Shown: one piece after another, positions 39,292 to 47,448 of the stretch | Position numbering within the stretch: the first letter of the stretch is position 1 | Layout: each line of letters begins with the position of its first letter | Assembly: GCA_019635585.1 (NCBI GenBank) | Contig: JAHBZE010000001.1 | Coordinates: 1,798,001 to 1,862,000 of the forward strand | DNA length: 64,000 nt | Direction of reading: 5' to 3' | DNA from: Xanthobacteraceae bacterium | GTDB lineage: Bacteria; Pseudomonadota; Alphaproteobacteria; Rhizobiales; Xanthobacteraceae | Translations under genes and position numbers: made by a program | The notes under the pieces: generated by a model | Told to the model about the DNA's origin: nothing | What the model saw: the letters and a program-made list of their open reading frames with translations, nothing else | Database searches by the model: none

Positions 39292-40250
39292 CACGATTTT
39301 CTCGCTGCGATGAAATCGGCGCAGGATCGAAGCCATTCCGCCCGTTCGCCAAACGGATAGAGCGCGCGTTTGGCTTCATCGATCAGGTCGCTGAGCCTGC
39401 GTTTTGCCGCGATCGGGCCAAGTGCCGAGACCAGCGTCGCCTTGTTTTTCGCGGCGTCCTTGCCAACGGCTTTGCCGACCTCCTCGGCGTCGCCTTCGGC
39501 GTCCAGGAGATCGTCGGCAAGCTGGAAGGCAAATCCGATGGCGCGGCCGTAGCGCGAGATCGCGCTCATCTCCATTTCGCGTGCGCGGCCGAGAATCCCG
39601 CCGGCCTGGCAGCAGGCGGCGAGCAAGGCGCCGGTCTTCATGCGCTGCAGCTTCTCGATATCGGCGAGCGCGAGTCCCGGCGGGCGGTTATCTTCCGCGT
39701 AGCGTCCTTCGGCTTCCAGATCGAGCATCTGGCCGCCAGCCATGCCGCCGATGCCGCTCGCGTACGCGAGACATTGCACGAGCGCGACGCGCACGAGCGG
39801 ATCGCGATGGGTCGCCTCGCGTGAAAGGATTTCGAAAGCGAGAGTCTGCAATGCGTCGCCTGCGAGGATCGCGGTCGCCTCGTCGTAGGCTTTGTGCACG
39901 GTCGGCCTGCCGCGGCGAATTTCGTCGTTGTCCATCGCGGGCAGATCGTCGTGCACCAGCGAATAGCAATGCAGGAGTTCGAAGGCCGCGCCGGCATGGA
40001 CCGCCTGCGGTTCGCTGACGCCGAACAACGCCGCAGTTTCGAAGACCAGCATGGGCCGGATCCGTTTGCCGCCGTTCAATACGGCATGACGCATCGCTTC
40101 GATCAGCCTCTTAGGCCGGGCGATTTCGCCGGCCTGCGGCTCCTGGCCGAGCGAGATCGCAAGCATGTGTTCGGCAGCACTCGCCACGTACGCGAGGCGC
40201 TGCTCGAACTGGCTTGGAATAGGCGGCTTGGTGCCTGCTTTTACATTCAT
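39291..40250 (-). CDS. polyprenyl (geranyl/farnesyl) diphosphate synthase
   Basis: Class I trans-prenyltransferase of IspA type. From ATG 40250 it is 319 residues; in-frame ATGs at 40259 and 40304 are possible. First aspartate-rich motif DDLPAMDNDE with RRGRPTVHK, second motif FQLADDLLDAEGD; GGKRIRPMLVF at the N-terminal side. Chain length (C15 or C20) cannot be decided with certainty from eye inspection; an FPP synthase is the simplest reading. Paired with the DUF1345 gene and divergent from mtgA. Confidence 0.9.
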   Translation of the reverse strand: MNVKAGTKPPIPSQFEQRLAYVASAAEHMLAISLGQEPQAGEIARPKRLIEAMRHAVLNGGKRIRPMLVFETAALFGVSEPQAVHAGAAFELLHCYSLVHDDLPAMDNDEIRRGRPTVHKAYDEATAILAGDALQTLAFEILSREATHRDPLVRVALVQCLAYASGIGGMAGGQMLDLEAEGRYAEDNRPPGLALADIEKLQRMKTGALLAACCQAGGILGRAREMEMSAISRYGRAIGFAFQLADDLLDAEGDAEEVGKAVGKDAAKNKATLVSALGPIAAKRRLSDLIDEAKRALYPFGERAEWLRSCADFIAARKS

Positions 40251-40332
40251 CCCGCGCATTTCGTGCCGCAGCGCCGCCCCGCCGTCAAACATTGCTTGCC
40301 GCACCCGCGCGCGCCCGGTCTAATGCTTGTGC

Positions 40333-41115
40333 ATGGATCAGGAACGCCAGCAGGAAACGATCTCGAGACAAGTGCCGTTTCCGTTTCCCGTGACATATGA
40401 ATATGCGCTTCGGCACGGCCTGTGGCGGACGCGGCAAATATCATTTCTCGCGTTCGCATTCCGGTTCGTGCTGGTGCTGGCGCTCATTCCCGCGATGCTG
40501 GTACCGCTTTATGCGCTGGTGCCGCCGGTATCGACGCTGATGCTGTGGCGCTATCTCACGTTCCAGCGGGTCGAGCGGGTCTGGACGCCGATCGAGGAGA
40601 TTTCTCCCCGGCTGATTCAGGCGGTGGTCGCAAGCGAGGACGGCCGCTATTGCTCGCATTGGGGCGTGGACTGGTACGCGGTGCAGTCGGTGCTCGACGA
40701 CTACGAGGATCTGGGCGATGCGCGGGGCGCGTCCACGATTCCGATGCAGACCGCGAAGAATCTTTTTCTCTGGCCGGGGCGCCAGCTCGTGCGCAAGGCG
40801 CTCGAGGTTCCGCTCGCCTATTACATGAGCGCGGTCTGGTCGAAGCGGCGGATGATGGAGGTCTATCTCAACATTGCCGAATGGGGGCCCGACGGCGAAT
40901 TCGGGGTGGAGGCGGCGGCGCAGCGCGCCTTCGGAAAAAGCGCGCGCAGCTTGACCAGCGAGCAGGCAGCACTCCTTGCCGGGGCCTTGCCTAATCCGCT
41001 GATCCGCGATCCCCGGCGGCCGGGGCCGGTGCTGACGCGTGCCGCCCAGCAGCGCCAGCGGCTTGCCGGAAAAGCGGGGTCGGCGGTTATATCCTGCGTG
41101 ATTCCAAGGCCCTAG
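40333..41115 (+). CDS. mtgA: monofunctional peptidoglycan glycosyltransferase
   Basis: Polymerises lipid II into glycan strands (GT51). From ATG 40333, 260 residues; a TTG at 40327 in frame adds two. One N-terminal transmembrane helix (about 38-64, FAFRFVLVLALIPAMLVPLYALV) then the GT51 domain: VVASEDGRYCSHWGVDW with catalytic glutamate, GASTIPMQTAKNLFLWPGR, KRRMMEVYLNIAEWGPDGEFGVEAAAQRAF, LTSEQAALLAGALPNP. Ends RAAQQRQRLAGKAGSAV. 102 nt upstream of rpmF. Confidence 0.95.
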   Translation: MDQERQQETISRQVPFPFPVTYEYALRHGLWRTRQISFLAFAFRFVLVLALIPAMLVPLYALVPPVSTLMLWRYLTFQRVERVWTPIEEISPRLIQAVVASEDGRYCSHWGVDWYAVQSVLDDYEDLGDARGASTIPMQTAKNLFLWPGRQLVRKALEVPLAYYMSAVWSKRRMMEVYLNIAEWGPDGEFGVEAAAQRAFGKSARSLTSEQAALLAGALPNPLIRDPRRPGPVLTRAAQQRQRLAGKAGSAVISCVIPRP

Positions 41116-41180
41116 AACCGTCTAGCCGGGACGGAATCAATCCTCTATAAGCCCGGGCTTCCAGACAGATTTCCGGCCCC

Positions 41181-41213
41181 GTCTCCGCGACCGCGGGCCG
41201 TTTTTCCGGAGAC
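41181..41213 (+). promoter_or_regulatory. rpmF leader stem covering its ribosome-binding site
   Basis: GTCTCCG (41181-41187) pairs perfectly with CGGAGAC (41207-41213), which contains the GGAG ribosome-binding site of rpmF just upstream of ATG 41218. An inner GC-rich segment and TTTTT lie in the loop. Such a stem could regulate L32 translation; it is also compatible with chance in GC-rich DNA. Confidence 0.35.
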
Positions 41214-41217
41214 GAAA

Positions 41218-41403
41218 ATGGCCGTTCCCAAGCGAAAAACCTCGCCCTCGCGCCGCGGCATGCGCCGCTCGGCCGACGCGCTCAAAGCCCCGACCTATGT
41301 CGAGGACAAGGACTCGGGCGAACTGCGCCGTCCGCATCACCTCGACCTGAAGACCGGCATGTACAAGGGCCGGCGGGTGCTGAAAACTAAGAGCGACAAC
41401 TAA
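41218..41403 (+). CDS. rpmF: 50S ribosomal protein L32
   Basis: 61 residues, normal for alphaproteobacteria. N-terminus [20 protein letters not shown] is the family signature; the cysteine pairs of zinc-type L32 are absent ([12 protein letters not shown]), as usual in this class. Preceded by a possible leader stem and followed 31 nt later by a small membrane protein. Confidence 0.97.
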   Translation: MAVPKRKTSPSRRGMRRSADALKAPTYVEDKDSGELRRPHHLDLKTGMYKGRRVLKTKSDN

Positions 41404-41434
41404 GGCTCCAGCGGCAAGCGGAGACGGACACCTC

Positions 41435-41836
41435 ATGGTCGCTTTTCCGCTGCTGCTGATCTCCTTCGCGATCTACAACATGATCGCGTTCCTGTGGGCG
41501 GGCAGCTCCTGGACCGCGACCATGTTTTCGGTCCGTATGCCCTCGGGCGCCGAGTGGGCGATCTCGGCGGGCGATATCCTGATCGCGTTTACCCTCTTTC
41601 TGCTTTTCTTCGAGGTGCTCAAGGCCGCGCGCAACACCGCCCGGTCGATTTTCGATCACGTGCTTTCGACGCTGATCTTCATCGGCGCGCTGATCGAGTT
41701 TCTGCTGGTGAAGGAAGCGAGCACTTCCACCTTCGCGATCCTCTTGATCATCGCGCTCGTCGACGTGCTCGGCGGCTGGTCGGTCGCGGTGCGTACCGCG
41801 CGGCGCGACTTCTCGATTGATCCTCAGGCGCAGTAA
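41435..41836 (+). CDS. small four-helix membrane protein, unknown function
   Basis: 133 residues with about four hydrophobic helices (FPLLLISFAIYNMIAFLW, ISAGDILIAFTLFLLFFEVL, VLSTLIFIGALIEFLLV, TFAILLIIALVDVLGGWSVAV) and a basic loop KAARNTARSIF. It follows rpmF, probably in the same transcript, and overlaps the convergent small gene by 13 nt. No named family recognised; similar small proteins are common beside rpmF in rhizobia (from memory). Confidence 0.8.
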   Translation: MVAFPLLLISFAIYNMIAFLWAGSSWTATMFSVRMPSGAEWAISAGDILIAFTLFLLFFEVLKAARNTARSIFDHVLSTLIFIGALIEFLLVKEASTSTFAILLIIALVDVLGGWSVAVRTARRDFSIDPQAQ

Positions 41837-42093
41837 TTCAACTTCGTTCCAGACGGCCGACAGGCGAGCGCATCCGCGATCGTATTGCGGTAGCGCTCCG
41901 CGCCGACTTCGGGCTGCTCGCGGCGCTTGGCGCGATACTGCAAGAAGCCGTTTTTGTTCGCGGCAAGCTGGGTCAGGAAGGCCGCATCGGGAAGCGAGTA
42001 GCCACGGCTATTCGCGTTAACCGTCAGGGTTAACGGCACGAGCGCCCGGCATTCGCGGGTCGTTTCGTTCGTGAATTGCGGCTCGAATTTCAT
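41824..42093 (-). CDS. conserved-looking 89-residue protein, unknown function
   Basis: 89 residues with protein-like composition: TRECRALVPLTLTVNANSRGY, LPDAAFLTQLAANKNGFLQYR and RYRNTIADALACRP, suggesting a small helical cytoplasmic protein. No signal peptide or motif of known function. Its end overlaps the small membrane protein by 13 nt; its start faces the GGDEF gene across 170 bp. Supported by composition and junctions, not by recognised homology. Confidence 0.7.
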   Translation of the reverse strand: MKFEPQFTNETTRECRALVPLTLTVNANSRGYSLPDAAFLTQLAANKNGFLQYRAKRREQPEVGAERYRNTIADALACRPSGTKLNYCA

Positions 42094-42105
42094 GGCTCGT
42101 CTCTG

Positions 42106-42171
42106 AACGGGACAACGTGCTTCGCTGCGCTTTGTTCAGTGCAAGTGGCGAACCAGCAGTAACGTCCCGTT
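42106..42171. repeat. 66-nt nested dyad upstream of the GGDEF gene
   Basis: Outer arms AACGGGAC (42106-42113) and GTCCCGTT (42164-42171) pair perfectly. Inside, GCT TCGC and GCGA ACC AGC (TTCGC 42121-42125 with GCGAA 42148-42152) and CTT-G/CAAG make further helices, so the whole could fold as one long interrupted hairpin. It has no T-run at either end, so it is not an intrinsic terminator. It lies in the divergent gap between the 89-residue gene and the GGDEF gene and could be a structured leader or an operator. Confidence 0.5.
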
Positions 42172-42263
42172 AAGGATCGCGGCGAAAGCGGCCTCAAGAG
42201 TGACCCGGCATTAAGCGGCCCGGCGTTATCGCTCCTCCCAATAAGAAAGACGGGGAAGCGACA

Positions 42264-43277
42264 GTGAGTGTGCCGCCGCGCGCAACGCGCCTGATGCCGA
42301 TTCACGGGGAAGACAAACCGATCACCGCGCCGATGCTGTCGCCGGAGCGCATTGCATCGGTACTGTTTGCGAGCGGCGAGGCCGCTTATTCGTGGAACTG
42401 CGTAACCGATGCGCTGGAATGGAGCGGTAACGCTCCGGCGGTGCTCAACGTCGTTTCGACCGAACAGATTTCTTCGGGCCGCGCCTTTGCCGCGTTGCTC
42501 TCGCCGGAAAGCACGCAGAACCGCCATGACGCGATCTTCGGCGACCAGCGCCGCGACCCCGGCGTCGGCGTGCCGTACGAAGTCCGCTATGCGCTGAAGC
42601 AGAATGCGCCGGGCCAGGTGATCTGGATCGAGGATGCGGGGCGCTGGTTCGCGGGCGCGGACGGCAAGCCCGCGCGCGCCGACGGCATCGTGCGCAACAT
42701 CACCGAGCGGCATCGCCGCGAACAGGAACTGAAAATTCTTTCGCAGTCCGATCCGCTCACCGGCGGACTGAACCGCGCGGTTCTGACCAAGGCCATCGCG
42801 GATGAGTTCGAGAGCGCTACGAAATTCAAGACGAGCTTCGGCTTCATCGTCGCGGCCATCGACGATCTCGCTTACTGCAACCAGACTTACGGCTACGGCG
42901 TCGGCGATCAGATGATCGCGGCGATCGCGGAGCGGTTGCGGACGCACAAGCGCACGAAAGATCTGATCGGCCGCTTCTCCGACAATAAGTTCGGCATTGT
43001 CCTGCACGAATGCTCGCTCGAAGATCTTTTCGTCGCGGGCAACCGTTTTGTGAGCGCCGTGCGCGAAGCGCCGTTCGAGACCTCGGCCGGACCGCTCTCA
43101 CTTTCGGTCACGGCGGGCGGCGTTGTGGCGCCGCGTTATGCGCGGGATGCCGGCGAGATTCTCGCGTATGCCAATATCGCACTGGAACAGGCCAAGACCG
43201 CGGGCAAGGGCAGCTTTGCGGACTATCAGCCGCCGCGCGCGGCACCGCAGGTCTCTGAAAATAAAAAAGCCGGCTGA
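42264..43277 (+). CDS. PAS-GGDEF protein with degenerate active site and intact I-site
   Basis: 337 residues, GTG start with GGGGAAG upstream. Residues about 25-155 are PAS/PAC-like (AYSWNCVTDALEWSGNAP...GIVRNITERHRREQE), then a GGDEF domain starting ILSQSDPLTGGLNRAVL. The active-site motif reads RFSDNKF instead of RxGGDEF, so diguanylate cyclase activity is unlikely. Eight to four residues before it, RTKD keeps the RxxD inhibitory-site motif in exact register, so it may bind c-di-GMP as a receptor. No EAL domain follows; it ends at KKAG. Downstream phaR is convergent, past a terminator. Confidence 0.88.
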   Translation: MSVPPRATRLMPIHGEDKPITAPMLSPERIASVLFASGEAAYSWNCVTDALEWSGNAPAVLNVVSTEQISSGRAFAALLSPESTQNRHDAIFGDQRRDPGVGVPYEVRYALKQNAPGQVIWIEDAGRWFAGADGKPARADGIVRNITERHRREQELKILSQSDPLTGGLNRAVLTKAIADEFESATKFKTSFGFIVAAIDDLAYCNQTYGYGVGDQMIAAIAERLRTHKRTKDLIGRFSDNKFGIVLHECSLEDLFVAGNRFVSAVREAPFETSAGPLSLSVTAGGVVAPRYARDAGEILAYANIALEQAKTAGKGSFADYQPPRAAPQVSENKKAG

Positions 43278-43289
43278 AGAGCCGGCTTT
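43266..43289. terminator. bidirectional terminator between the GGDEF gene and phaR
   Basis: AAAGCCGGC (43266-43274) pairs with GCCGGCTTT (43281-43289), loop TGAAGA; the GGDEF gene's stop codon is within the loop side. T-rich on the plus side (TTTCTCTT) and A-run on the minus side, so it can end both convergent transcripts. Confidence 0.8.
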
Positions 43290-43310
43290 CTCTTGTCGTT
43301 TCGAGATCGC

Positions 43311-43868
43311 TTATTCGCCGATCTTGTCGAGCTTCTTCTGCATCTCGGAGACCTGACGCTTCAGCGCGTCGATGTCGTCGCCGGAGGCTTCCTGCGGCGG
43401 GTTCGCGACGTTGTCCTTCGCGGTCGGCAGGAACATCGTGAAGGCGCGCTGGAACATCTCCATGTTGCGCTTCACCTGCTCGTCGAAAGCGCCGAAGCCC
43501 GGAATGTTGAAGGTCTTGCCCATCTGCTCGCGAAATTTTTCCTGCTCCTGCGTGAAATGCGAGAGCGAGGTTTCGAGATAGCGCGGGACGAGAAGCTGCA
43601 TCGAGTCGCCATAGAAGCGGATGAGCTGGCGCAGGAAGTTTATCGGAAGCAGGTTCTGCCCGCTCTTGCCTTCCTGCTCGAAAATGATCTGGGTCAGCAC
43701 CGAGCGGGTAATGTCCTCGCCGGTCTTTGCGTCATAGACCACGAAGTCCTCGCCGGACTTCACCATGACGGCGAGATCTTCCAGCGTCACATAGGCGCTG
43801 GTTCCGGTGTTATAGAGCCGCCGGTTGGCGTATTTTTTGATGGTTACGGGCTCTTGCGGCTTGGCCAT
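43311..43868 (-). CDS. phaR: polyhydroxyalkanoate synthesis repressor PhaR
   Basis: 185 residues. N-terminal PHB/PHA accumulation DNA-binding domain (VTIKKYANRRLYNTGTSAYVTLEDLAVMVKSGEDFVVYDAKTGEDITRSVLTQIIFEQE, residues 8-66 region) followed by a helical domain (LRQLIRFYGDSMQLLVPRYL, FGAFDEQVKRNMEMFQRAF) and a coiled-coil end (DIDALKRQVSEMQKKLDKIGE). It senses PHB and represses granule-associated and synthesis genes. Divergent from phaAB across 223 bp; its own binding sites are likely there. Confidence 0.95.
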   Translation of the reverse strand: MAKPQEPVTIKKYANRRLYNTGTSAYVTLEDLAVMVKSGEDFVVYDAKTGEDITRSVLTQIIFEQEGKSGQNLLPINFLRQLIRFYGDSMQLLVPRYLETSLSHFTQEQEKFREQMGKTFNIPGFGAFDEQVKRNMEMFQRAFTMFLPTAKDNVANPPQEASGDDIDALKRQVSEMQKKLDKIGE

Positions 43869-44091
43869 TCGCTACTCCCTCACGCTACGCGAGCGTTTCC
43901 CCCGCTGCATGTTCAAAAGCTTAGGGCCTTTTCCGCACTGCGGCTACCGCTTTGTGCAATGCCGGTAAACGAATGACGCACAGCAGCAATGGGCCTATAT
44001 AAGCTATTGGCAACAGGCCGGTGGCCGGGGTCCAATGCGGACCGGCCGGCGAAAAGTCAGCGAAAACAAGGCTAATTACGAGGAGCAGGAA

Positions 44092-45270
44092 ATGGCGGAC
44101 GGAGTGGTCATTGTCGGTGCAGCGCGTACCCCGGTCGGAGCCTTCAACGGCACGCTCGCAGGCACGCCGGCGCACGAACTGGGAAAAGTTGCGATCGAAG
44201 CCGCGCTCTCGCGCGCGGGCGTCGAGCCGAAACAGATTTCGGAACTCATTTTCGGTCAGGTGCTGACCGCAGCGCAGGGCATGAATCCAGCGCGTCAGGC
44301 GTCGAAGGCCGCGGGTCTGCCGAACGAAACGCCGGCCTGGCTCGTCAATCAGGTTTGCGGCTCGGGCCTGCGCTCGGTCGCGCTCGGCTATCAGTCGATC
44401 ATGAACGGGGACAGCGACATCGTCGTCTCCGGCGGTCAGGAATCCATGTCGAACTCGGTGCATGCCGCGCATCTGCGCGCGGGTCATCGCATGGGCGACG
44501 TGAAATTCATCGACACCATGATCAAGGACGGCTTGTGGGATGTCTTCAACGGCTACCACATGGGCGGTACCGCCGAGAACGTCGCGAAGCAGTGGCAGAT
44601 CACGCGCGAAATGCAGGACCAGTTCGCGGTCGCTTCGCAGAACAAGGCCGAAGCCGCGAAGAAGGCCGGCAAGTTCAAGGACGAGATCGTGCCCGTGACG
44701 ATCAAGTCCAAGAAGGGCGACATCGTATTCGATACCGACGAATATATTCGCGATGGCGCGACATTAGATGCCATGGCGAAACTGAAGCCCGCCTTCGACA
44801 AGGAAGGCACCGTCACCGCGGCGAACGCTTCGGGCATCAACGACGGCGCGGCCGCACTCGTGCTGATGCGCGAGAGCGAGGCGAAGAAGCAGAACAAGAA
44901 GATTCTCGCGCGCATCGCCAGTTGGGCGCAGGCGGGCGTCGATCCCGCGGTCATGGGCACCGGCCCGATCCCGGCTTCGCGCGCGGCGCTGAAGAAAGCC
45001 GGCTGGAGCGCGCAGGACCTCGATCTCGTGGAGGCCAACGAAGCCTTCGCGGCGCAGGCCTGTGCCGTGAACAAGGACATGGGCTGGGACCCAGCCAAGG
45101 TGAACGTGAACGGCGGCGCGATCGCGATCGGCCATCCGATCGGCGCTTCCGGCGCCCGTGTGCTCGTTACGCTGCTTTACGAAATGGAGCGGCGGGGCGC
45201 GAAGAAGGGCCTTTCCACGCTCTGCATCGGTGGCGGCATGGGGATTGCCATGTGCGTGGAACGGCAGTGA
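44092..45270 (+). CDS. phaA: acetyl-CoA acetyltransferase (beta-ketothiolase)
   Basis: Condenses two acetyl-CoA to acetoacetyl-CoA, first step of PHB synthesis. From ATG 44092 (ribosome-binding site AGGAGCAGGAA) it is 392 residues, normal. Nucleophile cysteine in [17 protein letters not shown] (about residue 90), [15 protein letters not shown] and C-terminal cysteine in [15 protein letters not shown]. Followed after 131 nt by phaB; with phaR opposite, this is a PHB locus. The polymerase phaC is not here. Confidence 0.96.
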   Translation: MADGVVIVGAARTPVGAFNGTLAGTPAHELGKVAIEAALSRAGVEPKQISELIFGQVLTAAQGMNPARQASKAAGLPNETPAWLVNQVCGSGLRSVALGYQSIMNGDSDIVVSGGQESMSNSVHAAHLRAGHRMGDVKFIDTMIKDGLWDVFNGYHMGGTAENVAKQWQITREMQDQFAVASQNKAEAAKKAGKFKDEIVPVTIKSKKGDIVFDTDEYIRDGATLDAMAKLKPAFDKEGTVTAANASGINDGAAALVLMRESEAKKQNKKILARIASWAQAGVDPAVMGTGPIPASRAALKKAGWSAQDLDLVEANEAFAAQACAVNKDMGWDPAKVNVNGGAIAIGHPIGASGARVLVTLLYEMERRGAKKGLSTLCIGGGMGIAMCVERQ

Positions 45271-45330
45271 CACGCGCCAAAAAAGAAAGCGTGGAACGCA
45301 ATTGAGCCGGAAGCAGCATTGACGAATACT

Positions 45331-45383
45331 CCCGGGCGCGCGGAAATCGCGTCCGGGAAACAAGATCCGGCGGGAAGGCCGGA
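45331..45383 (+). other. two hairpins in the phaA-phaB gap
   Basis: CCCGGGCGCG (45331-45340) with CGCGTCCGGG (45348-45357), one G-U pair, and TCCGGC (45366-45371) with GCCGGA (45378-45383). No T-run follows either, so these are more likely mRNA stability or processing hairpins than terminators. Confidence 0.45.
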
Positions 45384-45401
45384 CGAAAACAGGGGAAGGA
45401 A

Positions 45402-46127
45402 ATGGCACGCGTTGCGTTGGTTTCGGGCGGCACCCGTGGAATCGGTGCGGCCATTGCGAAAGCGTTGAAGGCGGCAGGTTACAAGGTCGCGGCAAACTAC
45501 GCCGGCAACGATGAGGCGGCTGCGAAATTCAAAAGCGAGACGGGCATCAACGTCTACAAGTGGGACGTGAGTTCTTTTGACGCTTGCTCGGAAGGCATCA
45601 AAAAAGTCGAAGCCGAACTCGGGCCGGTCGAGATTCTCGTCAACAACGCAGGCATCACGCGCGACGCCATGTTGCATCGCATGACTGCCGAGCAGTGGAA
45701 CGCGGTGATTACGACGAACCTCAATTCGCTCTTCAATATGTGCCGGCCGGTGATCGAAGGCATGCGCGCGCGCAAATTCGGCCGTATCATCAACATCTCG
45801 TCGATCAACGGCCAGAAGGGCCAGATGGGCCAGACTAATTATTCCGCGGCAAAGGCGGGCGACATCGGCTTCACCAAGGCACTCGCGCAGGAATCGGCAA
45901 AAGCGGGTATTACCGTGAACGCGATCTGCCCCGGCTACATCAACACCGAGATGGTGCAGGCGGTGCCGAAGGACGTGCTCGAGAAAAACATCCTGCCGAC
46001 GATTCCGGTCGGCCGTCTCGGCGAGCCCGAGGAAATCGCGCGCTGCGTGGTGTTTCTCGCGGCCGACGACGCCGGCTTTATTACTGGCTCGACGATGACC
46101 GTGAACGGCGCGCAGTATATTACGTAA
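45402..46127 (+). CDS. phaB: acetoacetyl-CoA reductase
   Basis: NADPH-dependent short-chain dehydrogenase producing (R)-3-hydroxybutyryl-CoA for PHB. 241 residues. Coenzyme motif VSGGTRGIGAAIAK, NNAGITRDAM, catalytic set ISSINGQKGQMGQTNYSAAKAG (Ser/Tyr/Lys) and CPGYINTEMV. Ends FITGSTMTVNGAQYIT. Ribosome-binding site AGGGGAAGGAA. Second gene of phaAB, then a DMT transporter gene 3 nt later. Confidence 0.96.
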   Translation: MARVALVSGGTRGIGAAIAKALKAAGYKVAANYAGNDEAAAKFKSETGINVYKWDVSSFDACSEGIKKVEAELGPVEILVNNAGITRDAMLHRMTAEQWNAVITTNLNSLFNMCRPVIEGMRARKFGRIINISSINGQKGQMGQTNYSAAKAGDIGFTKALAQESAKAGITVNAICPGYINTEMVQAVPKDVLEKNILPTIPVGRLGEPEEIARCVVFLAADDAGFITGSTMTVNGAQYIT

Positions 46128-46130
46128 GAA

Positions 46131-47036
46131 ATGAATCGATCTTCTGCACAAACGGCGGCGACGCTTACCGGCCTCGCCGCCGTTTTCATGTGGTCGTTCC
46201 TGTCGCTCCTGACCGTCGCGAGCGGAACCATGCCGCCGTTCCAGCTTGCTGCGGTTACGTTTGCGATCGGCGGGCTGATTGGCGTGCTGAGTTGGCTGTG
46301 GCGGCCGGGTGCCGCGCGCTCGCTGAAGCAGCCTCTTATCGTTTGGCTGCTCGGCGCGGGCGGATTGTTCGGCTACCACGCGCTTTATTTCGCAGCGCTT
46401 CGGCTCGCACCGCCCGCGGAAGCACAACTGTTCAACTATCTATGGCCGCTCCTGATCGTGCTGTTCTCGGCGTTCCTGCCGAACGAGAAGTTGAAATTCC
46501 ATCACATGGCAGGCGTGTTGCTCGGGCTTGCGGGTACGCTCGTCTTGATCGCGGGCATGCGTGGCGTCGAGATCAGCCGCGAATACATCGTGGGTTACGC
46601 CTGCGCACTCGGCGCGGCACTAGCCTGGTCCGGCTATTCGGTGCTGTCGCGGCCTTTCAGGAATGTACCGAGCGACGCGGTGGCGGGTTTCTGTCTTGCG
46701 ACCTCCGCGCTCTCGCTTCTTTGTCATCTTCTGTTCGAGCCGACGGTGTGGCCCTCAACCGCGATACAATGGCTGGCTATTCTTACGCTCGGAGTTTTCC
46801 CCGTCGGTCTCGCGTTCTACGCATGGGATCGCGGCGTGAAGTTCGGCGACATTCGCGCGCTGGGTGCAGCGTCTTACGCGGCGCCACTTTTTTCGACGAT
46901 CTTTCTGGTGGCCGCCGGCTACGCCGAGCCGCGCTGGTCGTTGGGTCTTGCGGCGATCCTGATTTCGCTCGGCGGTGTTGTCGCCGCGAAAGATATGTTT
47001 ACTCGCTCAAAGGTCCGGGCGACCAATCTTTCTTAG
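46131..47036 (+). CDS. EamA-family (DMT) transporter
   Basis: 301 residues with about ten transmembrane helices in two EamA repeats (QTAATLTGLAAVFMWSFLSLLT at the start; SREYIVGYACALGAALAWSGYSVLSR in the second half). Drug/metabolite transporter superfamily; substrate unknown, the members export amino acids or sugars among others. Starts 3 nt after phaB, so likely cotranscribed; its end overlaps the convergent cupin gene by 38 nt. Confidence 0.9.
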   Translation: MNRSSAQTAATLTGLAAVFMWSFLSLLTVASGTMPPFQLAAVTFAIGGLIGVLSWLWRPGAARSLKQPLIVWLLGAGGLFGYHALYFAALRLAPPAEAQLFNYLWPLLIVLFSAFLPNEKLKFHHMAGVLLGLAGTLVLIAGMRGVEISREYIVGYACALGAALAWSGYSVLSRPFRNVPSDAVAGFCLATSALSLLCHLLFEPTVWPSTAIQWLAILTLGVFPVGLAFYAWDRGVKFGDIRALGAASYAAPLFSTIFLVAAGYAEPRWSLGLAAILISLGGVVAAKDMFTRSKVRATNLS

Positions 47037-47448
47037 CAAGCTCGAAGCCGGAGAACTCAAAACCCGGCGCGACCGTGCAGCCGACCAACGTCCATTCGCC
47101 GAGGCTTTCCGCCGCCTGCCAGTTGCCTTGCGGGATCACGAATTGCGGCTGCTGTCCGTTCGCGATGTCGTTGCCGAGCATGATCGACGCAGGCGGGGTG
47201 TGGTCGCTCGCCGCGTAATAAAGCGCGAGCGGACTGCCGGCGTAGAAGTGCCAGACTTCGGCGGCATCGACGCGGTGCCAGTGCGAGCGCTCGCCTTTCG
47301 CGAGCAGGAAATAAATCAGGGTCGAAGCGGAGCGGCCGTCGACCTCGCGGATATCGCGGAAGGTTTCGCGAAAATGCCCGCCCTCGGGATGCGGCTGCAA
47401 ACCGAGGCGCGCAATGACGTCCGCCGCCGTCTGCTGCTCGACGCTCAT
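46999..47448 (-). CDS. cupin-domain protein (DUF985)
   Basis: 149 residues of the DUF985/cupin_5 family: ADVIARLGLQPHPEGGHFRETFRD, STLIYFLLAKGERSHWHRVDAAEVWHFYAGSPL (cupin HxH-E region), and VIPQGNWQAAESLGEWTLVGCTVAPGFEFSGFEL. Enzymatic or sugar/isomer binding role unknown. Its start overlaps the gloB stop in ATGA, so it is translationally coupled to gloB. Confidence 0.93.
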   Translation of the reverse strand: MSVEQQTAADVIARLGLQPHPEGGHFRETFRDIREVDGRSASTLIYFLLAKGERSHWHRVDAAEVWHFYAGSPLALYYAASDHTPPASIMLGNDIANGQQPQFVIPQGNWQAAESLGEWTLVGCTVAPGFEFSGFELAKKDWSPGPLSE

